Source of the DNA: Bifidobacterium sp.
GTDB taxonomy: Bacteria > Actinomycetota > Actinomycetes > Actinomycetales > Bifidobacteriaceae
Assembly: GCA_022649135.1 (NCBI GenBank)
Contig: JALCNP010000015.1
Span: 1 to 64,000 of the forward strand
Reading direction: 5' to 3'
DNA: 64,000 nucleotides
This document shows, piece after piece, positions 1-10,600 of this stretch. A program made the position numbers and the translations under genes. The notes beneath the pieces are model-generated. The model did not search any database and had not been told where the DNA came from. It was given only the letters and a program-made list of their open reading frames with translations. Each line of letters opens with the position of its first letter. The first letter of the stretch is position 1.

Positions 1-332
1 TGACCCGCACCTGCTTTCCAATCGCGATTTTTCATGTTCAGCGACTGAAAATCGTACACAGGCCACGGGCCATGCTCCATCACCTCAAAAAACACCCACC
101 AATTTGCGCAAAAAACCGGACGTTATCAGACCGTTGATGTAACCCATCGGATGTCAGGAAGTAATCTAGCGAACTCCCCGTTGCACCGTTATTTGTTGAT
201 CGTACATTGATATTCGGAAAGATCTGCTGTTCGGTTGAATCGTGTATTGCTACCTTTACGAAGAAAGATGGTGAACCTGGTGTTTTTGAGCCGCGATAAC
301 GGTTATGTGTCAGATTGGGATGATGATGCCGT
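1..332. other. AT-rich intergenic or gene-edge segment
   Basis: No convincing coding frame was found here. The segment is AT-richer than the bulk of the window and lies upstream of the first ABC ATPase, so it probably carries that gene's promoter. No clear -35/-10 pair could be fixed. A gene may end just outside the left edge. Confidence 0.4.
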
Positions 333-1127
333 GTGAGTAGAGAAAATCAGGATGGAGAAGTTTCCAATTCTCTCCAAGCGATTACGGTACAGCACGTGAA
401 TTTTGCCTATCATCACAATGATCTAGTGCTTGAGAACATTAGTTTTGAGGTTCAGTGCGGGCAATCACTCTGTATTCTTGGGATAAATGGGGTGGGAAAA
501 ACAACCCTACTCAATCTGATTGTCGGCTTGCTTAAACCCAAATCTGGTAGAGCGATAATTAATCAGACTGTTGCACACTCATATCGTGATGTGTTTCTGC
601 TGACTGACATGTCGAACCTTTCAGAAGATATGAGTGTTCGTGACAACATCGCTTTTAAGATAATGCTGATGAATCGTCATCACACATCACACAATGATAC
701 GCTACCAAATATGGGCAGCTTGGAAGAAGAGCCCCTCATAAAAGCATTTGAGCTTGAATCTCAACTCGATAAGAAAGTATCGACCCTTTCTTCAGGGATG
801 CGTAAACGTGTGGGAATAGTGACGGGCATGCTGTTTAACCCCCGGATCATCATGCTTGATGAACCAACTAACTCTATCGACCCGTTCACGAGACAACTGT
901 TGATAGAGTACATGAACGAACTACATAAGGCTGGTAGGACACTACTTACAGTTACTCATGATCTTGAGTTCTGCTGGAAAACAGCAACACGGGTCATCAT
1001 TCTTAATAACCGGCAGATTATCAGAGATATGATGCTCGGCGAGTATGAGAGCTTTGAAGATTTCAGTTACGCGGCCGGGCTAACGAGTCAGGCGATCCAC
1101 AAGGATTTTGGTATCACGACCACTTAA
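333..1127 (+). CDS. ABC transporter ATP-binding protein (module A)
   Basis: A 264-residue ATPase subunit that would energise a partner permease in the membrane. Walker A is GINGVGKTT (about residues 51-59), the signature is LSSGMRKRVGI, Walker B is IIMLDEPTNSID, and the H-loop lies in TVTHDLEF. The start is a GTG; the N-terminus runs straight into the ABC fold. It is followed by the permease open frame at 1242-1937, which carries a stop codon, so this ATPase may now lack a working partner. It is a clear paralogue of the ATPase at 1992-2774 (same TNSID/TNSVD Walker B context and similar C-terminus). Single-domain ATPases of this size beside small six-helix permeases often act in bacteriocin immunity or peptide export; that role is inferred from the C39 exporter nearby. 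Confidence 0.85.
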   Translation: MSRENQDGEVSNSLQAITVQHVNFAYHHNDLVLENISFEVQCGQSLCILGINGVGKTTLLNLIVGLLKPKSGRAIINQTVAHSYRDVFLLTDMSNLSEDMSVRDNIAFKIMLMNRHHTSHNDTLPNMGSLEEEPLIKAFELESQLDKKVSTLSSGMRKRVGIVTGMLFNPRIIMLDEPTNSIDPFTRQLLIEYMNELHKAGRTLLTVTHDLEFCWKTATRVIILNNRQIIRDMMLGEYESFEDFSYAAGLTSQAIHKDFGITTT

Positions 1128-1241
1128 CAGTATTGCTATCATTCACAGCCGTTGATAGTGATAATGCGGCTATTTAATCTGGATTGAGTTTTCACTCTTG
1201 GCGAGAGGTTACAGCATGTTGAAATTGTTTGAGGTGTTGCG

Positions 1242-1937
1242 ATGAGAGCGGTTATCTGGCGTGATTGGCATCTGTTCAACGGGAAAATATCATCATGGGT
1301 GAATATCGTGTTTGTGATTGTGGGAGTGTGGGTGTCTGAAAGCATCGTCATGTACATTCTTTCGTTGCGGTTGCAAGCTGGTAGGCTGTCTCAGGCGGAA
1401 GTAGTCGTAGGAGTTTGCTATGCGTTGTTAATGGGAGTTTTTGGGTCTTATCCGTCCGTGTCAACTGCTTACGGGGATTGGCAGGATGGTATTGTTTCCG
1501 CGTTCCGTCAATCGGGTAGACCCATGATTGAGTATCTTGCGGGCAAGACAGTGATACCACTATGTATGTCGACTGCACTATTCACGATCAATCTGGTTGT
1601 AATGGAATTCATGGGTATACCAGTCATCTCAACTCAAAGTATATTGTCTGTGGTGGAATATTTATTAATCTGTTGGACTTGCGTGTGCTTTGCCACATAG
1701 GTTTCGCTCACTATCGGAGCACTGTCGAAGAAGGTTCCGATGATCGCGTTTATGCTCACATTCATGGCAGCACTATTATGTGCCGTTATGCTGATGATCT
1801 TGATTCAAGATGTCCCATTGCTCTCACTACTGTTTATTATGCTCTTACTGACGATCACAATCGGAACTTCCACATTCTTTTATCATCAACGATACGTGAA
1901 CACAATTCAACGAATCAATAATCAATGTAATAGTTGA
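1242..1937 (+). pseudogene. ABC-2 type permease interrupted by an in-frame amber codon
   Basis: The frame opening with ATG at 1242 encodes a hydrophobic protein that stops at a TAG at 1698-1700 after 152 codons. The same frame continues without shift through VSLTIGALSKK into another hydrophobic segment and ends near 1937. Read through, the product would be 231 codons long, matching the intact 227-residue permease at 2777-3460. The two share layout and the local motif FRQSGRPMIEY / FHQSSRSLISY. The simplest reading is a single nonsense mutation in a small ABC permease belonging with the upstream ATPase. A sequencing error or a functional truncated form cannot be excluded from one sequence. Confidence 0.75.
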
Positions 1938-1991
1938 ACTATTTTTCAGGTTTGGTTTCCTGTGGTTAGAAGCGTCTCTGATATGGGAGGT

Positions 1992-2774
1992 TTACACGGG
2001 GTGGATGCCGAAATTAATGTCGTGTTGTTCGCGTCCGAATGATGTTGCTTCGGTGAATGACTTAAAGTTGGGAAACTCGGTCAGCATTCGATCAGAAATT
2101 ATTCGTTTCCTGTCGAGGATGAGTATGCGTTCTGCTGTTCTCCATGTGTAGTCAAGATCGTGCGTAACAGTAATCAAAGTATGTCCTGTGCTCCGTAACT
2201 GTCGAGAAAAATCAACCAGTAGTTCACGTGTTGTCGGATCAACCGAGTTGGTTGGCTCATCAAGCAAGACCACATCAGGATTGAAGAGCATACCAATAGC
2301 AATACCCGCACGCCGTCGAAGCCCCGACGAGAGATCAGCCACCACGGTGTCAAGATGAGAGGCCAAGTCGAAAGCTGTAATAACCGGTGCCGTATCAATG
2401 GATACGGAATCCTTGTCATCATTCTGACTTTCTCGACGAGTTTGGAAAGCAAGCTGATGCAGGTGAATGTTTTCTCTAATGGTGAGTTTTGGTACCATGT
2501 TCTCGCCCTCTGTCATGAGGAACACTGTGGAAATCGAAGACACCAGTGACTGATTGATAACAGATTGCCCCGAGCAAGGGCGTAACAGTCCTACTATCAA
2601 CTGTAAGAGTGTGCTTTTCCCCGCGCCGTTGACACCGAGAATAGCCAAGGACTGGCCTTGTGGAACCGTGAAATCAACATGCTCGAGTACACTCATGCCT
2701 TTCTTGTAGCCGAATGACAGGTCATGCACGGCGATGATTGTCTGATGATCGATTGTATTGAATGAATTCGTCAT
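1992..2774 (-). CDS. ABC transporter ATP-binding protein (module B)
   Basis: A 260-residue ATPase with Walker A GVNGAGKST, signature LSSGLRRRAGI, Walker B VVLLDEPTNSVD and H-loop TVTHDLDY. Its start lies 2 bp beyond the stop of the upstream permease (2777-3460), so the two are one transcription unit. It faces the 333-1127 module head-on and is its paralogue. The substrate is unknown. Its place beside a C39-peptidase exporter suggests peptide export or self-immunity; that is inference. Confidence 0.87.
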   Translation of the reverse strand: MTNSFNTIDHQTIIAVHDLSFGYKKGMSVLEHVDFTVPQGQSLAILGVNGAGKSTLLQLIVGLLRPCSGQSVINQSLVSSISTVFLMTEGENMVPKLTIRENIHLHQLAFQTRRESQNDDKDSVSIDTAPVITAFDLASHLDTVVADLSSGLRRRAGIAIGMLFNPDVVLLDEPTNSVDPTTRELLVDFSRQLRSTGHTLITVTHDLDYTWRTAERILILDRKRIISDRMLTEFPNFKSFTEATSFGREQHDINFGIHPV

Positions 2775-2776
2775 AC

Positions 2777-3460
2777 TTATCTCTCTGGCTTCCCGTTTGA
2801 AGCAGTATTCACTGGGATAATGCCAAGTGGCTGCACATACCTACGGTGCAGTATTTGCAGCGATACCAGAAACGCGACCACTGCCATGAGCAGTGGGATA
2901 ACGATCGACAAGAAGAGAAAAATGGAGGTTTGGCCAAGACTCACAAATACTTCCGCGATGGTCATACACATGACCACACCTCCCTGAATAACGGCAGTCA
3001 ACGATTGATAGTGCTGCATCGACGCGCGACGTGTCTGCAAACACAAAGGAAGCACACAGACCAGTGAAATCACGAGAGTCGAGATAAGCGTCACATATCC
3101 GATAAGTATGTGCACAGTCAATTGGCCTATGCAAAACAGATACACAGTACCCAGGAAATACCCCACTACACTCAATCCTAAAGGTACGAGCATTTTCAAA
3201 AACACATAGGAAATCAAACTACGTGACGACTGATGAAACATTGCCAGAATCCCATTCGCAACATCTTCCATAATGCTTGAAGCCGCCAAATATGAAGGAA
3301 TAAACGCGTAAAACGGTGCAAGACAAACATTCAGCATCTGAGCATCCTTTGAACCGATAACAGGCATCCAAAAGATTAGTGATACTGGCACCAAAAAGTT
3401 TAATAACCAATTACCAAGCGTATTATAGAATTTCCCATCAAGATAAAGCACTACCCGCAT
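2777..3460 (-). CDS. ABC-2 type permease (module B)
   Basis: An intact 227-residue protein with about six hydrophobic segments and no soluble domain, as expected for the membrane half of a small ABC exporter. It is transcribed just ahead of, and nearly touching, its ATPase. The N-terminus MRVVLYLDGKFYNTLGNW resembles MRAVIWRDWHLFNGKIS of the broken permease at 1242, which supports duplication of a whole ATPase-permease unit. No family could be assigned by motif. The call rests on hydrophobicity, length and context. Confidence 0.7.
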   Translation of the reverse strand: MRVVLYLDGKFYNTLGNWLLNFLVPVSLIFWMPVIGSKDAQMLNVCLAPFYAFIPSYLAASSIMEDVANGILAMFHQSSRSLISYVFLKMLVPLGLSVVGYFLGTVYLFCIGQLTVHILIGYVTLISTLVISLVCVLPLCLQTRRASMQHYQSLTAVIQGGVVMCMTIAEVFVSLGQTSIFLFLSIVIPLLMAVVAFLVSLQILHRRYVQPLGIIPVNTASNGKPER

Positions 3461-3585
3461 AAGTGATCAACCCTTCCAACATTGATTAAAAAAATTATCG
3501 ATAGGATAATAAGCCACTCGAATTTCAGGAACCTGTCCTCCTCTAGACGACATAGTCTGCCTGAAAACCGCGTAGAATCAAAATG

Positions 3586-4284
3586 TCAGAATGAATTCAG
3601 TCTCTGCGTACGCAACAGCGCGGTGTTAGATATTATGGCAACAACCGTCAGACCGAAGGCCAAGAGAACGATGATACACAATCCTGCCACCCCACCGGGG
3701 AAGATGAGATATGTCCTTCGACTCTCAATCAGCAAGGATACAAGCAATCCGATCACACCTGCACACAGTAGCGAACCAACCCATATTCTACGCGCCAACG
3801 ATACAGACAAATCCATGATGCAACTACCGTTTTTAGGGTCCGTCAACAGGGTCCTGTGAGACTTCACCGATACTCCTCCCGATAATATGAGACATACCGA
3901 CAGGACTACGGTGAAAACGCTCACGGGAAGAGGATAACTAGCTTGCCTGTTGCCGTCGGAATTACTTAGCATCATTGTGGCCGCACACCCCAATACTCCC
4001 GTTAGGAAGGGAAGAAACACGTCGATAACGTCAACGACCGCGCCAACCCCACGGAATGCAACCAATACACAGCGCAGCACGGTCGCCACAACCGTCAGTA
4101 TGACGAGAATGATAGGGATCACCAACGCATTAGATTTCGGCCCCCACGCGTCAACAACTCCGGGGAAACTCCAATGAGTCGGAACGGTCGACGGCAAGCT
4201 ACCATAATCCACAAAAAATATCACAGCCAGAACAGCAGAAAGCAGTATCGAACAGACCAGTGAAGGCGAAACGAATTTTCTCAT
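3586..4284 (-). CDS. DUF1648/SdpI-like membrane protein
   Basis: A 232-residue membrane protein. Residues about 30-70 (a hydrophobic helix, then LPSTVPTHWSFPGVVDAWG and another helix) match the DUF1648 pattern, where a short loop containing P-x-H-W/F follows the first helix. DUF1648 also occurs in SdpI, the immunity protein for the Bacillus SDP toxin. About four to six further membrane segments follow. The start is ATG with a GGAAG-like site upstream. It lies on the same strand as module B, 125 bp upstream of the permease. A role in immunity or its regulation is plausible from context but not shown. Confidence 0.6.
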   Translation of the reverse strand: MRKFVSPSLVCSILLSAVLAVIFFVDYGSLPSTVPTHWSFPGVVDAWGPKSNALVIPIILVILTVVATVLRCVLVAFRGVGAVVDVIDVFLPFLTGVLGCAATMMLSNSDGNRQASYPLPVSVFTVVLSVCLILSGGVSVKSHRTLLTDPKNGSCIMDLSVSLARRIWVGSLLCAGVIGLLVSLLIESRRTYLIFPGGVAGLCIIVLLAFGLTVVAIISNTALLRTQRLNSF

Positions 4285-4943
4285 GTCACATCTTCCAAGT
4301 CAACGAGTTTGAATACGGTTCACCATAATTCAACATCTTCATTCCTCCATTATCGAATAAGTTGTTGTACACTTAACGGTCACATGATCTCATCAAACTG
4401 TTCACGAAAGAATAGTGGAGCACCCATTGGGTTACAGAAGGTTGAGAAGAAGGACTCTACTCTCGGAAGAATAAGGTGCATGATGCGCTTATTGACGTTA
4501 CCTAATCTCGATGTTGGGAATGATGCAGAATCACAAAGGAAACTTATAAATGAGAGCGTTATAGTATCGTGAGCGATCGTTTCACGATAATTGGTCCGTA
4601 CCACGTGCAGTGTTTACCACGGCCTCAGTTTGATTGTTTTTCGATTCTAAGTCTATATCAAGCCCCGTCTGAATCACTGGTCAATTTGCGAATGCGCTAT
4701 TGCATCTCCTATTTCAGTTTTCATATTATTCCACACAACAATGGTAAACAGAAAACTTAAATGATATGTAACTACGGATTGGAATACAGGCCACGGTGTG
4801 TGTCCTGAACTCATGCATGTTGAGCTCGTGCCCCGCTGTATATGTTTCTGGCGTGGTCAGTTCCAGGTTTCGTTGAGGTGAGTTCTGAGGATCATCTGTC
4901 ATTGTACGACCTGGATTACTGAAGTATCGAAAGGAAATAGACG
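4285..4943. other. AT-rich intergenic region in front of the C39 exporter
   Basis: This 659-bp gap separates divergent genes and must hold both promoters. I looked for a short precursor peptide with a double-glycine leader on both strands and found none. Two short frames (4309-4572 plus, 4380-4604 minus) have no recognisable features. The region contains one striking nested palindrome, listed separately. Confidence 0.5.
4565..4589. promoter_or_regulatory. Nested palindrome, candidate operator
   Basis: TATCGTGA at 4565-4572 is exactly inverted as TCACGATA at 4582-4589, and the 9-bp spacer contains the palindrome CGATCG. The site lies mid-gap between the divergent DUF1648 gene and the C39 exporter. 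It could be an operator for either promoter; a terminator is less likely because no T-tract follows. Confidence 0.45.
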
Positions 4944-7175
4944 TTGCAGAATTGCAAAGAAGCCCCCGACACTGGTCAACGGTTCAGGATTCGACATCAT
5001 CTCTCAGTCCCAGTCATGGAGCAGTCCGAGCATAGCGAATGCGGGCTAGTCTCTTGTGCAATGATTATTGCCGCTTTTGGTCGCCCTGTGAATATGGAGA
5101 GTCTGAGAACCCGTTACGGAGTGCCACGTAATGGCACTAGTCTTGCCAATTTAAACAGCATTCTCAGTGATTACGGGATTCGCAGTCGAGGCGTACGTAT
5201 CGACGATGTTCATGCTCTCCGCGACATGGCAACGCCGATCATTTTGCATTGGGATAAGGATCATTTCGTGGTATTCGACCGATACCTATTTGGCAGGTAT
5301 CATGTCATTGATCCCGCAGGAGGAAGAAACGCGTACAACGAGGCAAATTTCATCCAGCACTACTCCGGTGAGGCCTTGATCCCCAATCCACATGATGTTG
5401 TGCAAGCATCCACGAAGGGTTTGCATATGACAGCCCGTTCATACTTCTATGAGTTTGTGAAGCTGAAACCCGGTTTGATGTTCCTTACCCTGATTTTCTC
5501 ATTGATGATTCAAAGCCTCGGTCTTGCCATTCCCTCCGGAACTCGATATATTATTGATCATCCCTCATGGGTAGCATCGCAGCGTTTCTTCATGATTACT
5601 CTTCTTATTATTGCAGGATCGTTTTTTATTTACTATGTGATTAATGTGTTCAGCGGGTTAGTGCTGACTCACATGCAAGTTGCGTTCGGGAGTTTCTTGT
5701 TCCGTAAATATATGACTGGCGCATTGAAACACGACTACTCGTTCTTCGTCAATCGATCCAGCGGTGACATGATCTATCGAGCTAGTCTCATCATGGTTAT
5801 TGAGCAGACTCTCACATCCGGTTTCATCAGCAGTATGGTCTCACTGTTGTTCCTAGTGATCTATTTGATCACGATGCTCGCTTACTCCATCCCACTCACT
5901 GTAATGACACTCTGCATATGCCTGATCATTCTATTAGTATCAATGCTGTTTGCCGCGAAGAACAACCAGCTGGTTGAAGGGGAAACCATAGCTCAGACGG
6001 AAGTACAAAAATCGTTTATTCAAATTTTCACCGGTATTGAAACTATCAAAAGCCTTAATCTGGAACGTCATTTCTACGGGCAATGGTCACATAACCTCGA
6101 TACGCAACTGGCATTCCAAAAGCGCCGTGGCAGGCTCTCAGCTTGGCTGTCATCACTCTCCACGGCCTTAATATTTATCCTGCCTATTAGCATCGTTGCC
6201 TTCGGCATGTTCATGAATGCGCGTGGGATCATCGGGCTTGGAACCGTTGTAGGATTCATGACATTAGCATCATCGTTTGTTTCTCCGTTTTCGAACATCA
6301 CAACCGTCATCAGTCAGTTCGTTGCCATAGGAACATACGTGCGAAAAGTCACCGAAATACTACCAGTCAGTGCGCTACGAAACAACAACATGAATGGTAT
6401 TGATATGCAAGATCAGGCAACGGTAAACCCCAGAGATATTTACAGCATCCATATCAACAATATATGCTTCTCCTACACGGTTTTCGACCAGCCAGTTCTT
6501 CATGACATTGATTTTCGGATTCAAGGCGGCGAAAAGATCGCTATCGTCGGGCCGACCGGTTCAGGCAAAAGCACCCTGCTCAAGATAATTGCAGGTCTCA
6601 TCACGCCTACCCAAGGTTCGGTTCAAGTCAATGACCGGTATCAAATCGAATCCACGTCAAGACCATGGAGAGCGCACAATATTGCCTACCTTCACCAAGA
6701 CTCCACTGTTTTCAATGACAGCCTCGAAGACAACATCATCCTGCATCGCAAGGATATTCCGTCGAATATCCTCCACAAGGTTTGCGAACAGGTTGGCATT
6801 GACACGGCCATGACAGGAGGAGATCAAACCCTATCCACCATGATCAGCGAACACGGCATGAATCTCTCAGGAGGACAAAGGCAGAAGATCGCTATCGCAC
6901 GAGCGTTGGTCGGGCAACCCTCCCTACTGCTCATGGACGAACCCACGAGCTCACTCGACAACGATTCTGAGCGAAGAATCATGGATTACCTGCTGCATTC
7001 GTCAACCACCTGCGTAGTAGTTGCACACCGCCTTGCATCCATCAGACAATTCAATCAGATATATGTCATGGAACATGGCACAATCACAGAACAAGGCACT
7101 CATGAACAACTCATAAAACGCCAAGGATTATATTCACATCTCTACAGGTCACCGGACAACACCAATCACGATTGA
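4944..7175 (+). CDS. Peptidase-containing ABC exporter (C39 bacteriocin processing type)
   Basis: A 743-residue, full-length exporter that would cut a leader peptide and export the cargo. Residues about 20-130 are a C39 cysteine protease. Gln27 and Cys33 lie in the EQSEHSECGLVSC block, His107 in HWDKDHFVVFD, and the Asp in VIDPAGG, so the catalytic set is complete. A six-helix transmembrane domain follows (about residues 165-450). The nucleotide-binding domain has Walker A GPTGSGKST, signature NLSGGQRQKIAIARAL, Walker B LLMDEPTSSLD and H-loop VVAHRL. The start is TTG at 4944, chosen because AAGGAAA lies about 7 bp upstream. The family handles double-glycine peptides (class II bacteriocins, some lanthipeptides). 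No precursor or modification enzyme is in view. Confidence 0.9.
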   Translation: MQNCKEAPDTGQRFRIRHHLSVPVMEQSEHSECGLVSCAMIIAAFGRPVNMESLRTRYGVPRNGTSLANLNSILSDYGIRSRGVRIDDVHALRDMATPIILHWDKDHFVVFDRYLFGRYHVIDPAGGRNAYNEANFIQHYSGEALIPNPHDVVQASTKGLHMTARSYFYEFVKLKPGLMFLTLIFSLMIQSLGLAIPSGTRYIIDHPSWVASQRFFMITLLIIAGSFFIYYVINVFSGLVLTHMQVAFGSFLFRKYMTGALKHDYSFFVNRSSGDMIYRASLIMVIEQTLTSGFISSMVSLLFLVIYLITMLAYSIPLTVMTLCICLIILLVSMLFAAKNNQLVEGETIAQTEVQKSFIQIFTGIETIKSLNLERHFYGQWSHNLDTQLAFQKRRGRLSAWLSSLSTALIFILPISIVAFGMFMNARGIIGLGTVVGFMTLASSFVSPFSNITTVISQFVAIGTYVRKVTEILPVSALRNNNMNGIDMQDQATVNPRDIYSIHINNICFSYTVFDQPVLHDIDFRIQGGEKIAIVGPTGSGKSTLLKIIAGLITPTQGSVQVNDRYQIESTSRPWRAHNIAYLHQDSTVFNDSLEDNIILHRKDIPSNILHKVCEQVGIDTAMTGGDQTLSTMISEHGMNLSGGQRQKIAIARALVGQPSLLLMDEPTSSLDNDSERRIMDYLLHSSTTCVVVAHRLASIRQFNQIYVMEHGTITEQGTHEQLIKRQGLYSHLYRSPDNTNHD

Positions 7176-7690
7176 TAAACGACATTTGAAGCCATAATCA
7201 CCTGAGTCCCTGTCGCCATGCTTGCAGAAACACCTGAGAAGAAAATGAAATGACATTCTCCACTATTTCCACAACTCTTTTTGCTGGAGTCACATGCGTT
7301 TGGATTGTAACGGTTGAGGTTTCTGTGATATGTGGGTTCTGTGTCATTAAGAGCATGGCTGGTTTTGATCGTTGATTGGGCGGACGCGGCTCGTCTCGTT
7401 CCTGGGCCAGAACGTGGGGGTCCGCTAGGCCATCTGCTTCACCAATGCCATGGTTACTTCAGCACAAGTCCAGCATCCCTGCACCGGTCGATGCTCGTAT
7501 CCGTTATTTTTTGGTCGGAACGGCTTGCTTCAGAGTTCACTTCACAAGATTCTTGTGTGAATCGCCTCTGCTTCCGATGCTTAACGAATCCCGTTCGGAT
7601 GATGTTCCGCATGAGCACGATTCCCGGACTTCAGATCGAGAACGTTGTCCGCAGCGCAGACCCCGACTTTGAGAGTCAGGGTCTGCGCTC
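7176..7690. other. Intergenic boundary between AT-rich island and GC-rich backbone
   Basis: Base composition rises sharply in this gap. Short plus-strand frames from about 7330 to 7690 have no recognisable domain and may be the remains of a broken gene. The only structured element seen is the hairpin at 7653-7689. Confidence 0.4.
7653..7689 (-). terminator. Hairpin immediately downstream of the helicase gene
   Basis: Two 16-nt arms (7653-7668 and 7674-7689) pair with one mismatch around a 5-nt loop. The hairpin begins 2 bp after the helicase stop codon on the minus strand. No T-tract follows, so it would be a weak or factor-assisted terminator. Confidence 0.6.
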
Positions 7691-10600
7691 CTAGAGGGGA
7701 GACTCTCCGGTCAGATGTCGGAAAAGCTCCGGGTCTACTGGGGATTGCAGTTTCAATGTGGATACCACGACCTTGACTTTGCTCGGCTTTCCCTGCGAAG
7801 AATGCGTGGTTTCGCGCAGGTTGCCGATCGACGTCGCTTTTCCGACGAAATAGTAGGATCCCTCGACGGACTCCTTTTTACGCCGAATAAACACGGGGAC
7901 GAAATGCGTTGCCTCCCAGGCCCGGGTTCCTGGTGTGCCATGCAGAAGCCAGCGATACTCGGCGGATTTCAGGGACCGCTGATTTTTGCTATACCACTGC
8001 AATTCCTGTGAGCTGAGAAAACGGTCCTCGTATTGGCTGGTTTCGTATTTGATGAAGATGGGCAGGGAGTCCGTTTCCTCATCGAGGCGGTATCCGCCGA
8101 CGTTCTGCGCGATCTGTTCCTGCTTCCAGCCGCATAGTCTCATCACTTCGAAGATGTCGTATTTTTCACCGTAGACGAATCCACGCTCGACAGTGAGGTG
8201 CTTGTGTTCGGTTTCCCGATACCGTGCTTTGCAGTTGGACAATCCGGCCCGGACGGTGTCGGCGAGGAACCGTGCGAATGTCTGATTGTCGTCCAGCAGA
8301 CGCACGAATCTTTCGGACATGGCCCATCGCACACCATCATGGGTGCAGATAAGCGCAGTGTTGCCGAAACGCGACCGATTCGGCGCGGTGAAATAGGAAT
8401 AGTCGAGCACCCGTAAGGCTGAGAGGCTTTGACGAGGGGAGGAGTCCGCCTGCGGAATGAATCGTTTCACCATGTCGCAGAGTTCATCGACGGTTATCGA
8501 ACGGCCGTTGTTTCTCGTGGCGGGTGTCTCCCGTCCGTGAGATTGCGCAGTGGATTCGGAGCCACCGGGAATGCCACACAGATAGGACAGGGCCAGAAGC
8601 TCATGGGGGCGCGCCCCACGTATCTGTGTCGCCGTCAGCATCTTCATAATCGAATCATGCTCGTCCGATGTCGGTTGGAGCTCGTGCAGATACGAGGTTT
8701 CGGTTCCCGTCCCCATCGCCGATCCGGACTCTGTTTCCCCTGATTCTGCATCCTTTGTGCCTGTTCGTCGGGAAAGGCTGCGTTCCCGGGAGCGGACGAA
8801 ACTCAGATAGTCTCCCGACTTCATCGCGAGAGTGGAAACAAGAGAGGGGTCGGTAAGGGAGAAATCCATGAGCATGGGTATTCGAGCGAGCTGGAAACGC
8901 AGCTGTCTGTACTGTTCGCTCAGAAGTTTCATCTCAGACAGGTTCGCCGTATCCAGCGCGGCGAGGATTCGGTTTCGTGCGATGGGGTCGAAGCTGATCG
9001 ATGTGATGCCCATCGATTCGCGCTGCATGTTCTTCCGTGCCACATCCCGATCTCCGGTATTGCCGTATAGGGCAAGGGGAATGAGATAGTTGTTCGTGTA
9101 ATTGCCAACGAAATCGATGACGACAAGGCAGTCCTTGTTCGCCGTTTTACGCAGTCCACGTCCGAGCTGCTGCGTGAAGATGATGCTGGACTGTGTTGGG
9201 CGGAGCATCACTATCTGATTGATGACGGGGATGTCGATACCCTCATTGAACAGGTCGACGGTGAAGATGTAATCAAGATCTCCGGTGTTGAGCGAATCGA
9301 TGGCTTGTTCTCTTTGCGCGGTCGGAGTGTCACCTGTTACCGCGCGTGTGTGGTAAGGCCGCTCGGCCTGCTGGTTGAATTGCTGGTTGAACAGTTCTGA
9401 GAGACGTTTCGCCTCGTCGCGTCTGCTGCAGAACATAATGCCATGTACCGGTGTTCCCGCCTGCGAATACACCTGAATCATGTCGATGATGTACCGGATC
9501 CGTTCTGGACTGGTAAGACGCTCGAGCCAGCGTGCCAATGGTGAGCCGTCCCCCATGGAGCGCAGGGAGCGGGTCAACGGTTCTGTGGAGCCGTTCTCCT
9601 CGGGGTTCTCCTCAATATATTCATGAACGCCGTAATAATGAAATGGACAGAGCATGTTTTGTTCAAGGGCCTGCTGCAATCTGATCTCATAGGCGATATT
9701 GTTCCCGAACAGCGTGAATATGTTCGCACCGTCCGTGCGTTCCGGGGTGGCGGTCATGCCGAGCATGAAACGTGGCGTGAAATGATCGATGATGCGTCGG
9801 TAGGAACTCGCGGCGGCATGATGCACCTCGTCTATGAGAATGTAGTCGAAATAATCACTGTCGAAAGTTGCCAGAACCTCGGGCTTCGACATGGTCTGCA
9901 CGCTGGCGAAGAGATAATCGGCGTCACTTCGCCTATTGGCACCGGAAAGAATTCCGTATCGGTGGCGGGGACCCATGACAGTGCGGTAGACACGCATGGA
10001 ATTAGTGAGGATCTGCTCCTGATGGGCAAGATACAGGAGGCGACGGGGATGACATTGCAGGGCATCGAGTGCGGACAGATATGTTTTTCCCGTTCCCGTG
10101 GCGGAAATGACGACGGCCTGGCTTTCGCCCCTTTCCCGGAGGCCATCGAGCCGCTGCAGCGCCTCGTTCTGCATGGCATTGGGAGATATGGGCTTCGAAT
10201 CGTGTGATGGCATCGGAGCGGGATGACGGATCGGTGCATACTTGCTGAAGTCCCTCTCGTATTGACGCAGCCAGTCCTCGGTGAGGGGATCCGACTCACG
10301 CAGCTGCCGGTCGATTTCCCGGGCCATCTGCGACACCAGGGATCCGTCTCGCAGGGCCGATACCCTTAGATTCCACTCGCGGTTCGTCGTCAATGCGTTG
10401 TCGGTGAGATTGGAACTTCCGATGTATGCGCAATACAGCGGTCCTCCCGGATGCTCGTGCTGGAAGATGTATCCCTTGGGATGATAGGGGTAGCTTGCGA
10501 TGCTCTGATCCATGGCATGGCCGGCGTCGGGACGCCAGATGAAAACGTCTATGCCAGCGTGACGATGGAGATTGAGCAGCTCCCGGAACGTTTTCGGCGA

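Noticed and set aside
4309-4604. Two overlapping short frames as bacteriocin precursor candidates
   Set aside because: Neither has a double-glycine leader, a good ribosome site or typical charge pattern.
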